54,131 nucleotides of DNA from a virus, in the IMG/VR virus record IMGVR_UViG_3300022929_000037, positions 1-54,131 of that record. One strand, 5' to 3'. The notes under the pieces were generated by a model. That model saw only the letters and a program-made list of their open reading frames with translations. It made no database searches and was not told where the DNA came from. Below are positions 5,663 to 13,284 of the stretch, piece after piece. Position numbers and translations under genes: made by a program. The stretch's first letter is position 1, and each line of letters opens with the position of its first letter.

Positions 5663-6560
5663 TATTATTATAATAATTTCTTGCAATGATGTATTTGTCT
5701 TCCTGGCCCTGAAGTGACCAGAACTCTTCTGGTGTCATCTCAGCATCTTTAATTGCATACTTAGAGTAATCATTATAAATAATTGCTAGGGATAACTCGT
5801 GCCATGTTGCTGGATGCTCTGTTACGGCTGCAGATTTAAAACGATTCTGTTTATCTTCTACACCTTTCCAGTTAGTAAGCTGGTATTGCTGATCTGCCTG
5901 CCAGGTTATTTTTTTATTGAGCTGAAAAACTCTATACCCCGACATCAATAGTCTAAAGGATATCATAAAAATTTCTAGTGAGGTTTGTGAATATGGGTCT
6001 AATCCTACAAGCTCTATAAATGATTTAGGAAAAAGCATTTGTCCTGCTCTAGCAAAATAAATCTCGTGATATTCTGAGTAAGATTTTGACTTACCATTTA
6101 TTGGTTTTGGATGAACAATAGAATAATCATTCACAGGATAATCTTCTAGAACCATATCCCAACTTGATGTCATTATGCCATCTTCATACGGCTCAAGGGG
6201 CAGGATTGCTACCTTGTCTGTTCGATATCTGCCAGATATCTCTTTATAGGCTTTTATAAGAGTAGAGTCCCAGCCAGGTGCAAACTGATAATGAGAGTCA
6301 AGCTGCAAGTAAAAGTCTTCTCCCTGGTAAAGCTCCTTTGAAATGTTATATCTAACCTTTACAATTCCTGGACGAGTATCTGGGTGGTAGCTTATGGTCC
6401 TTACATTACTAAATTCAGACAGGTCTGGCTCTTCGTAATACTGAAGGGCAACCCCAAAGGTAATTCTTTCTGGCTTTATTGCATTATAAAGGGCAGACTT
6501 TATTGTGTCAATTAGTTGAGGATCATTGTAGGCTGCAATTGATATGAATATTGTTTTCAT
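5640..6560 (-). CDS. GT60-family-like GlcNAc transferase, 306 aa
   Basis: Resembles the family of Skp1-hydroxyproline GlcNAc transferases (GlcNAc family, CAZy GT60). It has a GT-A start (FISIAAYNDPQL), PERITFGVALQYYEE, a TRPGIVKVRYNIS block and the metal/sugar site LQLDSHYQFAPGWD near residue 100. The start at ATG 6560 directly follows the stop of the prolyl-hydroxylase-like gene, so the two are one transcription unit. In Skp1 modification a P4H and a GT60 enzyme act in sequence; the same pair here suggests hydroxy-residue glycosylation. The acceptor is unknown. Confidence 0.75.
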   Translation of the reverse strand: MKTIFISIAAYNDPQLIDTIKSALYNAIKPERITFGVALQYYEEPDLSEFSNVRTISYHPDTRPGIVKVRYNISKELYQGEDFYLQLDSHYQFAPGWDSTLIKAYKEISGRYRTDKVAILPLEPYEDGIMTSSWDMVLEDYPVNDYSIVHPKPINGKSKSYSEYHEIYFARAGQMLFPKSFIELVGLDPYSQTSLEIFMISFRLLMSGYRVFQLNKKITWQADQQYQLTNWKGVEDKQNRFKSAAVTEHPATWHELSLAIIYNDYSKYAIKDAEMTPEEFWSLQGQEDKYIIARNYYNNIIYNKSL

Positions 6561-6561
6561 T

Positions 6562-7200
6562 TTACTCAAAGAACAACACGTCTGACGGGTTCTTCCCCTC
6601 TTCGCTAGGCACATACTCTAGAGTATCTTCTACATCAAACTGAAAAAACATAGGCATTGTATATCTGTGACCCGACTTTAGCTCTAGAATTTGGTGACGG
6701 TATCTGCTTGGAAACAAAAGCATGTCTCCAGCTTTAGGCTTTATCGTTAAATCAAACTCTGGAAATGATATCTCTCCACCCGAATAGTCGTCAGTAAGGT
6801 AGGATAGTGATGTGATATTATACTGATAGAATCTTTCTACAATGGCTGGTCCCCCAGAGGGAGTCTCTGAGTCGCTATGTACAGGCATTGAGCTACCAGT
6901 AAGCATGCCCCATTTTGTTAGGTGAGCTGGATTACGTGTGTATCCTTTAAACGGAATACCATACTTTTCTCCATAGTGCATAAGCACTTCAGCCATGGCG
7001 GCATTTTCGTAAAAAATTAGCAGAGCTCGTATTTCATGGTCAACATCCTCTTGTTTAAAGGTGCCATCATCATCAAGACTATCTAAATAATTAACAAATG
7101 TCTCTATATCTTTAGGGTGGACAAAGTTTTTTAGATGTGTAATCCCATCTTTAGAGTAGCCAATTTTATTATACTGCTCCATATAATTTTCATAGCTCAT
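6562..7200 (-). CDS. Prolyl-4-hydroxylase-like 2OG-Fe(II) oxygenase, 212 aa
   Basis: A P4Hc-type dioxygenase: it uses 2-oxoglutarate, O2 and Fe(II) to hydroxylate a substrate. Ligands are visible as H-x-D (MPVHSDSE), the distal His (YRHQILEL) and the 2OG-binding Arg (GHRYTMPMFF). The strand SYLTDDYSGGEISFPEF and the segment IKPKAGDMLLFPS are typical of the family. The ATG lies 6 nt after TATAAT, so it has its own leaderless promoter inside the operon. It abuts the GT60-like gene downstream. Confidence 0.8.
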   Translation of the reverse strand: MSYENYMEQYNKIGYSKDGITHLKNFVHPKDIETFVNYLDSLDDDGTFKQEDVDHEIRALLIFYENAAMAEVLMHYGEKYGIPFKGYTRNPAHLTKWGMLTGSSMPVHSDSETPSGGPAIVERFYQYNITSLSYLTDDYSGGEISFPEFDLTIKPKAGDMLLFPSRYRHQILELKSGHRYTMPMFFQFDVEDTLEYVPSEEGKNPSDVLFFE

Positions 7201-7206
7201 AAGTCT

Positions 7207-7212
7207 ATTATA
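7207..7212 (-). promoter_or_regulatory. Leaderless -10 box upstream of the P4H-like gene
   Basis: Minus strand TATAAT 6 nt before ATG 7200, immediately after the thyX stop. It would let the hydroxylase/GT60 pair be transcribed apart from the upstream sugar genes. Confidence 0.65.
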
Positions 7213-7902
7213 TCATTCCTCATAGAGCATGTTGATGGTTTCGGGGAATGCTTCTTTAGTTAGTTTAAGAACTGCCTTTGCATACTCTTGGATTTCCCAC
7301 TGTGCGTCATGCTCAATACGCTGGTCAAGGAACGTAAGGATGCCCTGGAGCGAGACAGTCCACCTCCAACGCACATACATTCCATAAGCAGGCAGGAATA
7401 GCCTAGCGATCTCTGGTGCAATGCCGTCGTCCATTGCTTCGTGGTAGACCTGTGTGCCAGCCACGACAAGCTCACAAAGCTGCTCAAAATACTTCTGGCC
7501 AATCTCTATATCTACTGGCTCTCCAGAACCCTGCTTGCTGTTTTCTGGCTTGCTACGCCATTCATGTGGTAGTGGTATATAAAACTTCTCATCTTCAGTA
7601 ATGTAACGCCTAGAAGATTCATTCCAGCCATTCTGCTCATCTACATGCGTAGAGGCTACTGCATACTTCCACCATTGCCTTGCAACAAATAGTGGAGCAT
7701 AGACCTCGAAGGTAGCTGCTGCATGTCTGAAAGGACTTGTGTGCTGTTCTCTCAGCAAAAACTTTAATAGTTTTGCATCTCTTTCCTCAAACTCGCTTTT
7801 CTCCTTATCGTAAGACACCCTGGCAGCATTTACTACCGCCAGATCGTCTCCTAGCGTGTCTACGAGGCGTACGTAGCCCTCATCTAGAACATTCTCTTTC
7901 AA
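7213..7902 (-). CDS. thyX: Flavin-dependent thymidylate synthase ThyX, atypical signature
   Basis: A 229-aa ThyX: it makes dTMP from dUMP with FAD and methylene-tetrahydrofolate. HTSPFRHAAATFEVYAPLFV and the C-terminal SLQGILTFLDQRIEHDAQWEIQ match the fold. The usual RHRxxSxNExSxRY signature is altered: the RHR position reads WKY (RQWWKYAVAS) and an insertion precedes the NESSRRY part. The start is TTG 7902 (GGAG seven bases upstream), overlapping the epimerase stop. Its place inside a sugar operon is unusual. Confidence 0.8.
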   Translation of the reverse strand: MKENVLDEGYVRLVDTLGDDLAVVNAARVSYDKEKSEFEERDAKLLKFLLREQHTSPFRHAAATFEVYAPLFVARQWWKYAVASTHVDEQNGWNESSRRYITEDEKFYIPLPHEWRSKPENSKQGSGEPVDIEIGQKYFEQLCELVVAGTQVYHEAMDDGIAPEIARLFLPAYGMYVRWRWTVSLQGILTFLDQRIEHDAQWEIQEYAKAVLKLTKEAFPETINMLYEE

Positions 7903-8828
7903 AGCATTTCTCCTATTATTTCATCGATTGTTTTGGTTGGCTTCCAACCAATATGTGTGTTAATCTTAGTAATGTCTGGCACTCTTCTAGAAACATCCTC
8001 AAATCCCTTGCCATATGCTATGTCATAGTCTATAAATTGTACCCCAGACATAGACCTAGTAATCTTAATGACTTGATCCGCTAGGGACAAGATTGATGTC
8101 TCTTCATTGCCACCAATGTTGTAGGTTTCTCCGAATCTACCACTTTGCGTTAGTGCATATATTGCAGCAGCTGTATCCTCGACATGGCAAAAGGACCTAG
8201 TCTGAAGTCCTGAGCCATATATGGAAATGTCTTGGCCAGATGTTGCCTGCTTAATAAATCTAGGCAACACCATTCCATATTCTGTGTTTTGATTAGGGCC
8301 AACTGTATTAAAGATACGACCAGTAATAAACTTTAAGCCATTATTTTTTGCATAGTGCGATGCCAAGGACTCACCCAAGGCCTTTGACTGTGCATACGTC
8401 CATCTGGGACTTGTTGGTGTGCCAAAGATACTGTCTGTATCCTCTGTAAATGGCACAGCCATATTCTTACCATAAACCTCTGAGGTTGAAGCAAAGAAAA
8501 CAGGCTTGTTAAAAGATGATGCTGTTCGAAATACCATGTCGGCATTGTTGACATTGTTGTGTATAATTTTTGGGCAATTGTCCATAGTATTGTGAACCCC
8601 AATGCTAGCAGCTAGATGAATAATATAGTCAACTTCCCTGGCCTCAGCAATAAATGACTCATAGTTTGCAATGTCAAATGGCATGAGTCTAGCACTAGTT
8701 CCAGCAAGATTATCTTTATTACCAGAAACAAGGCTGTCCATTATAACAACCTCGTGTGAGTTTTGCTCTAAAAGCTTAACAAGACTAGAGCCTATAAACC
8801 CTGCTCCACCTGTCACCAAGTATTTCAT
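7899..8828 (-). CDS. NAD-dependent nucleotide-sugar epimerase/dehydratase, 309 aa
   Basis: Extended SDR fold: Rossmann motif VTGGAGFIGS near residue 6, IIHLAAS, a serine region (FASTSEVYGK) and the catalytic YxxxK (YAQSK) near residue 140. GRIFNTVGPNQ and the IGGNEETS end fit UDP-sugar 4-epimerases and UDP-glucuronate decarboxylases; the exact substrate cannot be told. It overlaps the dehydrogenase gene by ATGA and thyX by 4 nt, so they are co-translated. It likely makes a sugar donor for the glycosyltransferases. Confidence 0.8.
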   Translation of the reverse strand: MKYLVTGGAGFIGSSLVKLLEQNSHEVVIMDSLVSGNKDNLAGTSARLMPFDIANYESFIAEAREVDYIIHLAASIGVHNTMDNCPKIIHNNVNNADMVFRTASSFNKPVFFASTSEVYGKNMAVPFTEDTDSIFGTPTSPRWTYAQSKALGESLASHYAKNNGLKFITGRIFNTVGPNQNTEYGMVLPRFIKQATSGQDISIYGSGLQTRSFCHVEDTAAAIYALTQSGRFGETYNIGGNEETSILSLADQVIKITRSMSGVQFIDYDIAYGKGFEDVSRRVPDITKINTHIGWKPTKTIDEIIGEML

Positions 8829-9928
8829 ATTCCCTCGCTTACGTCTAGAAGATCAACATCGTATGTTGGTTGTGCACTATGCTTTATGACAATTACGCCT
8901 AGGTCTGTTTTAGGTTTAAGTTTTGAAGAATTATCGTATACATCAATGCCATATGCCTCAACGCCTAGGTCAGTCAGCTTGTCAAGAACTTTTTGTCCAA
9001 CAGAGTTGTTCTGACTTGGATGATTGGGTTTATAAGACATTCCTATAACTGCAATTCTTTTATTCTTTATACTGCCAAGAGTTTTTTCAATCTTGCTCAC
9101 AATACGATCTGGTGCACTATCGTTATAAGCCAATGCTTGCTCTATGAGTGGGACACTTCCTATGCTACTAAGAAGATAGGCTGGGTCCACTGGTATGCAA
9201 TCTCCTCCAATACCAGCACTTGGATAGAAAGGCATAAAACCAAATGGCTTTGTCGCTGCAAGGCTTACTACGCTAGAAGTATCTATCCCATTGTTTTGGC
9301 ATGCCTCATTAAATTGATTAATTAGGGCAATGTTGACTAACCTATAAGAGTTTTCTAGAAGCTTTGCGGCTTCTGCTTGTTCCAGGGTCTCGGCTAGCTT
9401 AGTGGTAGACACCAATGTCTGATAAAACTCATTAGCTATAGCCCTGTCTACGGATGTTAGGCCTGCAACTATTCTGCTAATATCAGAATACTTGAGGGAG
9501 CTGCCTGGGTTAATTCTTTCTGGAACATGAGCTAAATAAAAGGTATCTCTGTTGGTAAGTTTATTAAGCATTGGTAGAATCTTTGTTCTAGTAAAGCCCA
9601 GACCTACTGTAGACTCAATAACAACTAATGTCCTAGAACAGATAAAGGGCCCAGCACCCTCGATGGCAGACTTGATGTTAGAATAGTCTGGTTTATTATT
9701 TTTAAGATTGGTTGGTACAGCAAAGACAACAACGTCACAACACTGCAGATCAGAGTATTTAGTTGTTGCCTTATAGTTTTTATCAGCAAACTTTTTATTT
9801 AGTTGTTGTGTCAGTTTTTGGTTAGTATCAATACCATGCACTTCATAGCCAGCATCTAGGCAGGCGGTAGCAAGCTCTTGACCCACATACCCCTGACCCA
9901 CAATGCCAACCGACTTAAAACTATACAA
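8825..9928 (-). CDS. Nucleotide-sugar 6-dehydrogenase, 367 aa
   Basis: UDP-glucose/UDP-N-acetyl-hexosamine dehydrogenase superfamily: oxidises the C6 of a nucleotide sugar to a uronate with NAD. The N-terminal GIVGQGYVGQE binds NAD. The catalytic Cys sits in AGIGGDCIPVDPAYL, closer to the WecC/WbpA (acetamido-sugar) pattern than to UDP-Glc dehydrogenases. The C-terminal domain has IAVIGMSYKPNH. TTG start at 9928 with GAAGG about ten bases upstream; the NAD motif starts at residue 8. It feeds the epimerase next door. Confidence 0.8.
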   Translation of the reverse strand: MYSFKSVGIVGQGYVGQELATACLDAGYEVHGIDTNQKLTQQLNKKFADKNYKATTKYSDLQCCDVVVFAVPTNLKNNKPDYSNIKSAIEGAGPFICSRTLVVIESTVGLGFTRTKILPMLNKLTNRDTFYLAHVPERINPGSSLKYSDISRIVAGLTSVDRAIANEFYQTLVSTTKLAETLEQAEAAKLLENSYRLVNIALINQFNEACQNNGIDTSSVVSLAATKPFGFMPFYPSAGIGGDCIPVDPAYLLSSIGSVPLIEQALAYNDSAPDRIVSKIEKTLGSIKNKRIAVIGMSYKPNHPSQNNSVGQKVLDKLTDLGVEAYGIDVYDNSSKLKPKTDLGVIVIKHSAQPTYDVDLLDVSEGI

Positions 9929-9931
9929 GTA

Positions 9932-10114
9932 TTAATAACCTTCCTCATGGGTTACGCCATGCTTGTCATCAATATACTTGTGTGCTTTACGCAATGCCCT
10001 GCTTCTTGCAAACACATAGGTTGCAAGAACAAACACACCATTCCAGAAAAACTCTGCAATAATATGCTCATACCCAAACATTACCTCAAGCAGATGCTCT
10101 ATTTCGTGTGCCAC
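9932..10114 (-). CDS. Small membrane protein, 60 aa
   Basis: GTG start with GGAAGG eight bases upstream, overlapping the end of the preceding gene. It has one hydrophobic segment (FFWNGVFVLATYVFA, about residues 22-37) flanked by a charged N-terminus and a basic cytoplasmic side (RSRALRKAHKYI). Function unknown; it heads directly into the sugar operon. Confidence 0.6.
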   Translation of the reverse strand: MAHEIEHLLEVMFGYEHIIAEFFWNGVFVLATYVFARSRALRKAHKYIDDKHGVTHEEGY

Positions 10115-10298
10115 GAATTATTCCTTCCAGCTTAAACCAAGCCATAGAGACCTGGCCGTTCTTTTGATATTGACTTAGTTCTGCAAGAATACGGTCTTGC
10201 TCTTTGAGTTGCCCTGCAGTATACGCATCAGCAACAAACTTCATGTCTTCTTTAGTCTTAGCCATTGCTAAACCCACTCCATACTCATATTGTCCCAC
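10086..10298 (-). CDS. Small helical hypothetical protein, 70 aa
   Basis: The GTG start at 10298 is 6 nt after a perfect promoter, so it should be a leaderless GTG gene; ATG 10265 is the alternative (59 aa). The product is helical and Gln-rich (TAGQLKEQDRILAELSQYQ). Function unknown. Confidence 0.6.
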   Translation of the reverse strand: MGQYEYGVGLAMAKTKEDMKFVADAYTAGQLKEQDRILAELSQYQKNGQVSMAWFKLEGIIRGTRNRASA

Positions 10299-10304
10299 TC
10301 AACC

Positions 10305-10333
10305 ATTATACTCCTAATAAAAATGATTGTCAA
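10305..10333 (-). promoter_or_regulatory. Perfect leaderless promoter before a GTG start
   Basis: Minus strand TTGACA (10328-10333), 17-bp spacer, TATAAT (10305-10310), then 6 nt to GTG 10298. It probably also reads on into the sugar operon. Confidence 0.85.
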
Positions 10334-10337
10334 GCAC

Positions 10338-11033
10338 TTAGTGCAAAACCAGCGTAAACGGTTCTGGGAAATGCATTTTATGCTTATCGTATAACTCTGA
10401 TGCCCTACACCTATAAGTTTTTGCAGAAGGTTTGCCCATGCTGTGTAAGATTGTTGCCCATCTATCTCCACCAAATATATCCGCAATTTCACTAAAGACT
10501 ACCTTCGCCCATTCTAAATCTGGAATAACAATAAAAAGTATAATTGGCATTTCTTGTGAAATTGTTTTAAGACTCTGAATCTTTTTAGAGTAATCTTCCC
10601 ACTTAACAATTACGCCACCAAAGAAAAACATGTCGCTTGTAATTCCAGATAATACTATTGCAGACAGTAGAGATGAAGTGTTTGGGGTTATCCCGATGTG
10701 AATGTTTTTGGCAACAAGATAGCGAATGAGTCCCCCATATGGGTCAACTATATTGGGGAATCCATCATCACTAATAATTACAATATTTTTATCTATATTA
10801 TTTTCTATGTATGCCATAGAGGTTTGAAGGTCAACCTGGACTGATCCTGAGTCCAAAGTTTCAGCTACATAGAACATCTTTTTGTTGCTAGTATCTACCC
10901 CTAGCTCACCCATCACAAAATCAACTGTTGGCTTTGTTTCACAGAACATGATATCTGCATTACGAAATAACTCTATTTGCTCTGCAGAAAAACCATTTGG
11001 TGTAGTGCTAAAAGATGATAGTGTAACTGGCAC
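10338..11033 (-). CDS. RsmI-like tetrapyrrole-methylase-fold SAM methyltransferase, copy A
   Basis: A 231-aa TP-methylase. RsmI (16S rRNA C1402 2'-O-methylation) landmarks are present: ADIMFCETK near residue 28, VIISDDGFPNIVDPYGGLI near 78, and ITPNTSSLLSAIVLSGI near 107. The N-terminal P-I-G-N block of true RsmI is missing, so the substrate may differ. GTG start right after nrdH, no clear ribosome site. A paralogue lies at 12577-13284. Confidence 0.7.
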   Translation of the reverse strand: MPVTLSSFSTTPNGFSAEQIELFRNADIMFCETKPTVDFVMGELGVDTSNKKMFYVAETLDSGSVQVDLQTSMAYIENNIDKNIVIISDDGFPNIVDPYGGLIRYLVAKNIHIGITPNTSSLLSAIVLSGITSDMFFFGGVIVKWEDYSKKIQSLKTISQEMPIILFIVIPDLEWAKVVFSEIADIFGGDRWATILHSMGKPSAKTYRCRASELYDKHKMHFPEPFTLVLH

Positions 11034-11034
11034 G

Positions 11035-11256
11035 TTATGCTGCTAACTGACTCAACCTATCGGGCTGGAACCCTGCCCACGAGTCGTTCTCAGTAATTAC
11101 TACTGGTGCTGAAGAAAAGCCCATACCCAAGATCATGTCAAGGGCAGTTGGGTCTTGGGTGATGTCTACCGTATTATACTCAACTCCTGCCTTGTCCAAA
11201 TACCTCTTTGTCATATCGCACTGCACGCATGCTGGCTTAGTATAAATTGTAGTCAT
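11035..11256 (-). CDS. nrdH: NrdH-type glutaredoxin/redoxin, 73 aa
   Basis: A NrdH redoxin: the thiol donor for class Ib ribonucleotide reductase. The active site is C-x2-C (ACVQCDMTKRYL) near residue 9, with cis-Pro in SAPVV and the end WAGFQPDRL matching NrdH. GGAGG four bases before ATG, with TATAAT at 11289-11294 giving a leader of about 25 nt. It is 25 kb away from nrdI/E/F, so the pathway genes are split. Confidence 0.85.
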   Translation of the reverse strand: MTTIYTKPACVQCDMTKRYLDKAGVEYNTVDITQDPTALDMILGMGFSSAPVVITENDSWAGFQPDRLSQLAA

Positions 11257-11288
11257 TGTTCCTCCATTTTTTAAAATTTATAAACACT

Positions 11289-11294
11289 ATTATA
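11289..11294 (-). promoter_or_regulatory. -10 box for nrdH
   Basis: Minus strand TATAAT in an AT-rich gap (11257-11345), about 33 nt before the nrdH ATG. No clear -35. Confidence 0.5.
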
Positions 11295-11345
11295 CAGAAT
11301 AGTTAATTAAAAGTAAATATTATATATTACAAAGTTATAACAAAC

Positions 11346-12332
11346 TTAAAATATATCTCTAATTCTAGTTACTTTAGTGTGGTCTTTACCGAAGTCAGAG
11401 AACAGTGCCTTGTCTGTCTCTCTCTGAACAATCTTTCTTGACCAAGAGTATCCTGCATCTCCGCCCCAAGCTAGCCACATGACGTATCCCTTAGATGGGT
11501 TGGCCGAGTTACCCCAGTCCTTACCCTTCTTGTCTACCTCATGGCGTGAGAAGTAGGAATACATTCTCTTTACAGTGCTTAGCGAGAGCGTCTCTCCATT
11601 AGCCAGCTGTCTAGCTCTAGTCCATCCCACGGCAGTGCCTGCTCCCTTAGCCTTACCGTCTTCCTTAAACTTAATCGCTTTACGAGCTGCGGACCTGGCA
11701 CCAGCAGGAGGAGAGTATCCTTCAGCCTTGCCCAAAATATCGTTCTCATAAACTACATCATCTCCATCTTCCCATAGATCATCAGCCTTATTAGCTGGGA
11801 CACAGTTTGGAACCATGCGTCCATCTTTTTCTTTCATGCCTCTCTGGACATAGCCTTCCCAGCATGCCTTATCCATGCTAGAGCAATACTTGCAGTCTTC
11901 ACAGGCAATACCTTCAGACTTGCAGGTCTCACAACCACAGTCAGCTTTGCCAAGGCCTGGCTCTTCATTACTTCTACCTACAGTTTCCCAGATAGAATCA
12001 CTTTTAATTTCATTAGACATACTCGTATCTCCCGTTTTCGTCTTTGGCACTGGGGTTACGAACTCTTCTTCAGAAGCTGGGTGTGGCTGTCCAGTTGCAG
12101 ATGGCATTCCATTTGCGTCCGTCAGTGACTTCTCTGGCCACTCCTCTGGATTCTTAATCCCTACGTTTTCATTAGTAACTTCAGCCTTTTCTTCAGACTG
12201 ATTGATAGCATAAATTTGTGCCTGAGCCTCTTCAGCGGTGCTGTGGCAACCCATTACGGTTTTGTCATCATCTTTGAGCACAGGGTAGCCACTACATCCG
12301 TAGCTTCCCTTTGCCCCAACACTATAAGGCAC
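11346..12332 (-). CDS. Cys-rich phage protein with C-terminal GWTRARQL/RHEVDK domain, 328 aa
   Basis: GTG start overlapping the upstream stop (TAGTG). Three parts: an N-terminal segment with two Cys; a central Cys cluster (DCGCETC then CEDCKYCSS) that could bind metal; and a C-terminal domain from about residue 205 (PPAGARSAARKAIKF, GTAVGWTRARQLANGE, YFSRHEVDKKGKDW, WLAWGGDAGYSWS). I recall that last domain from phage and prophage proteins, sometimes in or beside head-maturation or portal-linked proteins, but cannot give its role. A structural or packaging-related part is possible. Confidence 0.55.
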   Translation of the reverse strand: MPYSVGAKGSYGCSGYPVLKDDDKTVMGCHSTAEEAQAQIYAINQSEEKAEVTNENVGIKNPEEWPEKSLTDANGMPSATGQPHPASEEEFVTPVPKTKTGDTSMSNEIKSDSIWETVGRSNEEPGLGKADCGCETCKSEGIACEDCKYCSSMDKACWEGYVQRGMKEKDGRMVPNCVPANKADDLWEDGDDVVYENDILGKAEGYSPPAGARSAARKAIKFKEDGKAKGAGTAVGWTRARQLANGETLSLSTVKRMYSYFSRHEVDKKGKDWGNSANPSKGYVMWLAWGGDAGYSWSRKIVQRETDKALFSDFGKDHTKVTRIRDIF

Positions 12333-12568
12333 TATGCATTATCCTTCTTATTATCTGTTTTTGCACCAAAATAGCCACCGATGATACCAATGACACCACC
12401 AAGGGCAGTCTGTACCAAAGTCATAACATCAGCAGAAACGTCTACTGGTTCTCCTGTGGTAGCGGTTTCAATCCCTGCAACTACGTAGTCACCTATGATT
12501 GCAATGATGATGGCAGCCATAACACCAGCTGCAAGCACAAACATGATCTTTTCTTTTAGCGAATTCAT
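12332..12568 (-). CDS. Small membrane protein, holin-like, 78 aa
   Basis: The start is ATG 12568, 7 nt after TATAAT; a longer reading begins inside that box. Two hydrophobic segments are visible (about 9-30, FVLAAGVMAAIIIAIIGDYV, and 51-65, ALGGVIGIIGGYFGA), with a charged tail (KTDNKKDNA). Size and topology fit a holin or other small phage membrane protein; the endolysin is 10 kb away, so a lysis role is uncertain. Confidence 0.6.
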   Translation of the reverse strand: MNSLKEKIMFVLAAGVMAAIIIAIIGDYVVAGIETATTGEPVDVSADVMTLVQTALGGVIGIIGGYFGAKTDNKKDNA

Positions 12569-12575
12569 GAAAACC

Positions 12576-12581
12576 ATTATA
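12576..12581 (-). promoter_or_regulatory. Leaderless -10 box for the holin-like gene
   Basis: Minus strand TATAAT 7 nt before ATG 12568, at the very end of the upstream methylase gene. Confidence 0.6.
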
Positions 12582-13284
12582 ACATAGATTCTGGGTGTAT
12601 GACCAGGGTAAATGGATCTGGAAAATGCTTTGAATGCTTAGAGAAAAGCTCTGATGCCTTGCATCTATAGGTTCTGGCATTCAACTCTCCCATATTGTGC
12701 ATTATTGTAGACATTCTGTCAGGGCCAAAGGTATCAGATATGCTATCAAATAAGGGCTTAGATTTTTCTAAATTATCTACCACTATAAGCAGTATAGTCG
12801 GCATCTCTAGAGAAATATTTTTCAAAAGGGCCAGCCTATCTGAATAGTCTTCCCACCTAACCAAAATCCCACCAAATACAAATGCATTGCCATCTATCCC
12901 AGACAATATTGTTGCTGACATCACAGCCGAAATGTTTGGTGTTATGTCTACCTGTATATTTTTTTCTACTAACAAGGCTATAACCCCAGCATATGGATCT
13001 GTTATATTCGGAAAACCTTCATCACTTACGATTACTATATTTTGATTAATATTATTTAATATAATATCTAGTGCATCGTAATCATCCAAGAAATGGTCCT
13101 CGCCCACAGATTGAATTGTTGAAATAATTCTTTTACCTTCTATGTCTATCCCAAGCTTATCCATCACTTCTGTAAAACGATCATGTGTTTCACAAAATAC
13201 TATGTCGGCATTTGCAAATAGCTCAACTTGTTCTTGAGAAAAGGCTTTAGGATATAGGCTAAATGATGATACGGTTATGCTCAT
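12577..13284 (-). CDS. RsmI-like tetrapyrrole-methylase-fold SAM methyltransferase, copy B
   Basis: A 235-aa paralogue of the 10338-11033 protein, with the same landmarks: ADIVFCETHD, VIVSDEGFPNITDPYAGVI, ITPNISAVMSATILSGI and the shared C-terminus (ARTYRCKASEL, PFTLVIHP). Both copies lack the N-terminal P-I-G-N motif of cellular RsmI. The start overlaps the carbamoyltransferase stop by ATGA, so it is translated with it. RNA 2'-O-methylation is the family's known job; here the substrate is open. Confidence 0.7.
   Translation of the reverse strand: MSITVSSFSLYPKAFSQEQVELFANADIVFCETHDRFTEVMDKLGIDIEGKRIISTIQSVGEDHFLDDYDALDIILNNINQNIVIVSDEGFPNITDPYAGVIALLVEKNIQVDITPNISAVMSATILSGIDGNAFVFGGILVRWEDYSDRLALLKNISLEMPTILLIVVDNLEKSKPLFDSISDTFGPDRMSTIMHNMGELNARTYRCKASELFSKHSKHFPDPFTLVIHPESML

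Noticed and set aside
11875-12201. 108-aa open frame antisense to the Cys-rich phage protein
   Set aside because: Shadow of the opposite strand; no start signals, and the sense frame has a coherent domain layout.
11346-12332. Firm call as capsid maturation protease
   Set aside because: The C-terminal domain is familiar from phage proteins, but I see no Ser/His protease motif, so I left the role open.
12572-12581. ATG inside the TATAATG at 12577 as start of the holin-like gene
   Set aside because: It lies within the -10 box; the ATG 7 nt downstream fits the leaderless rule.
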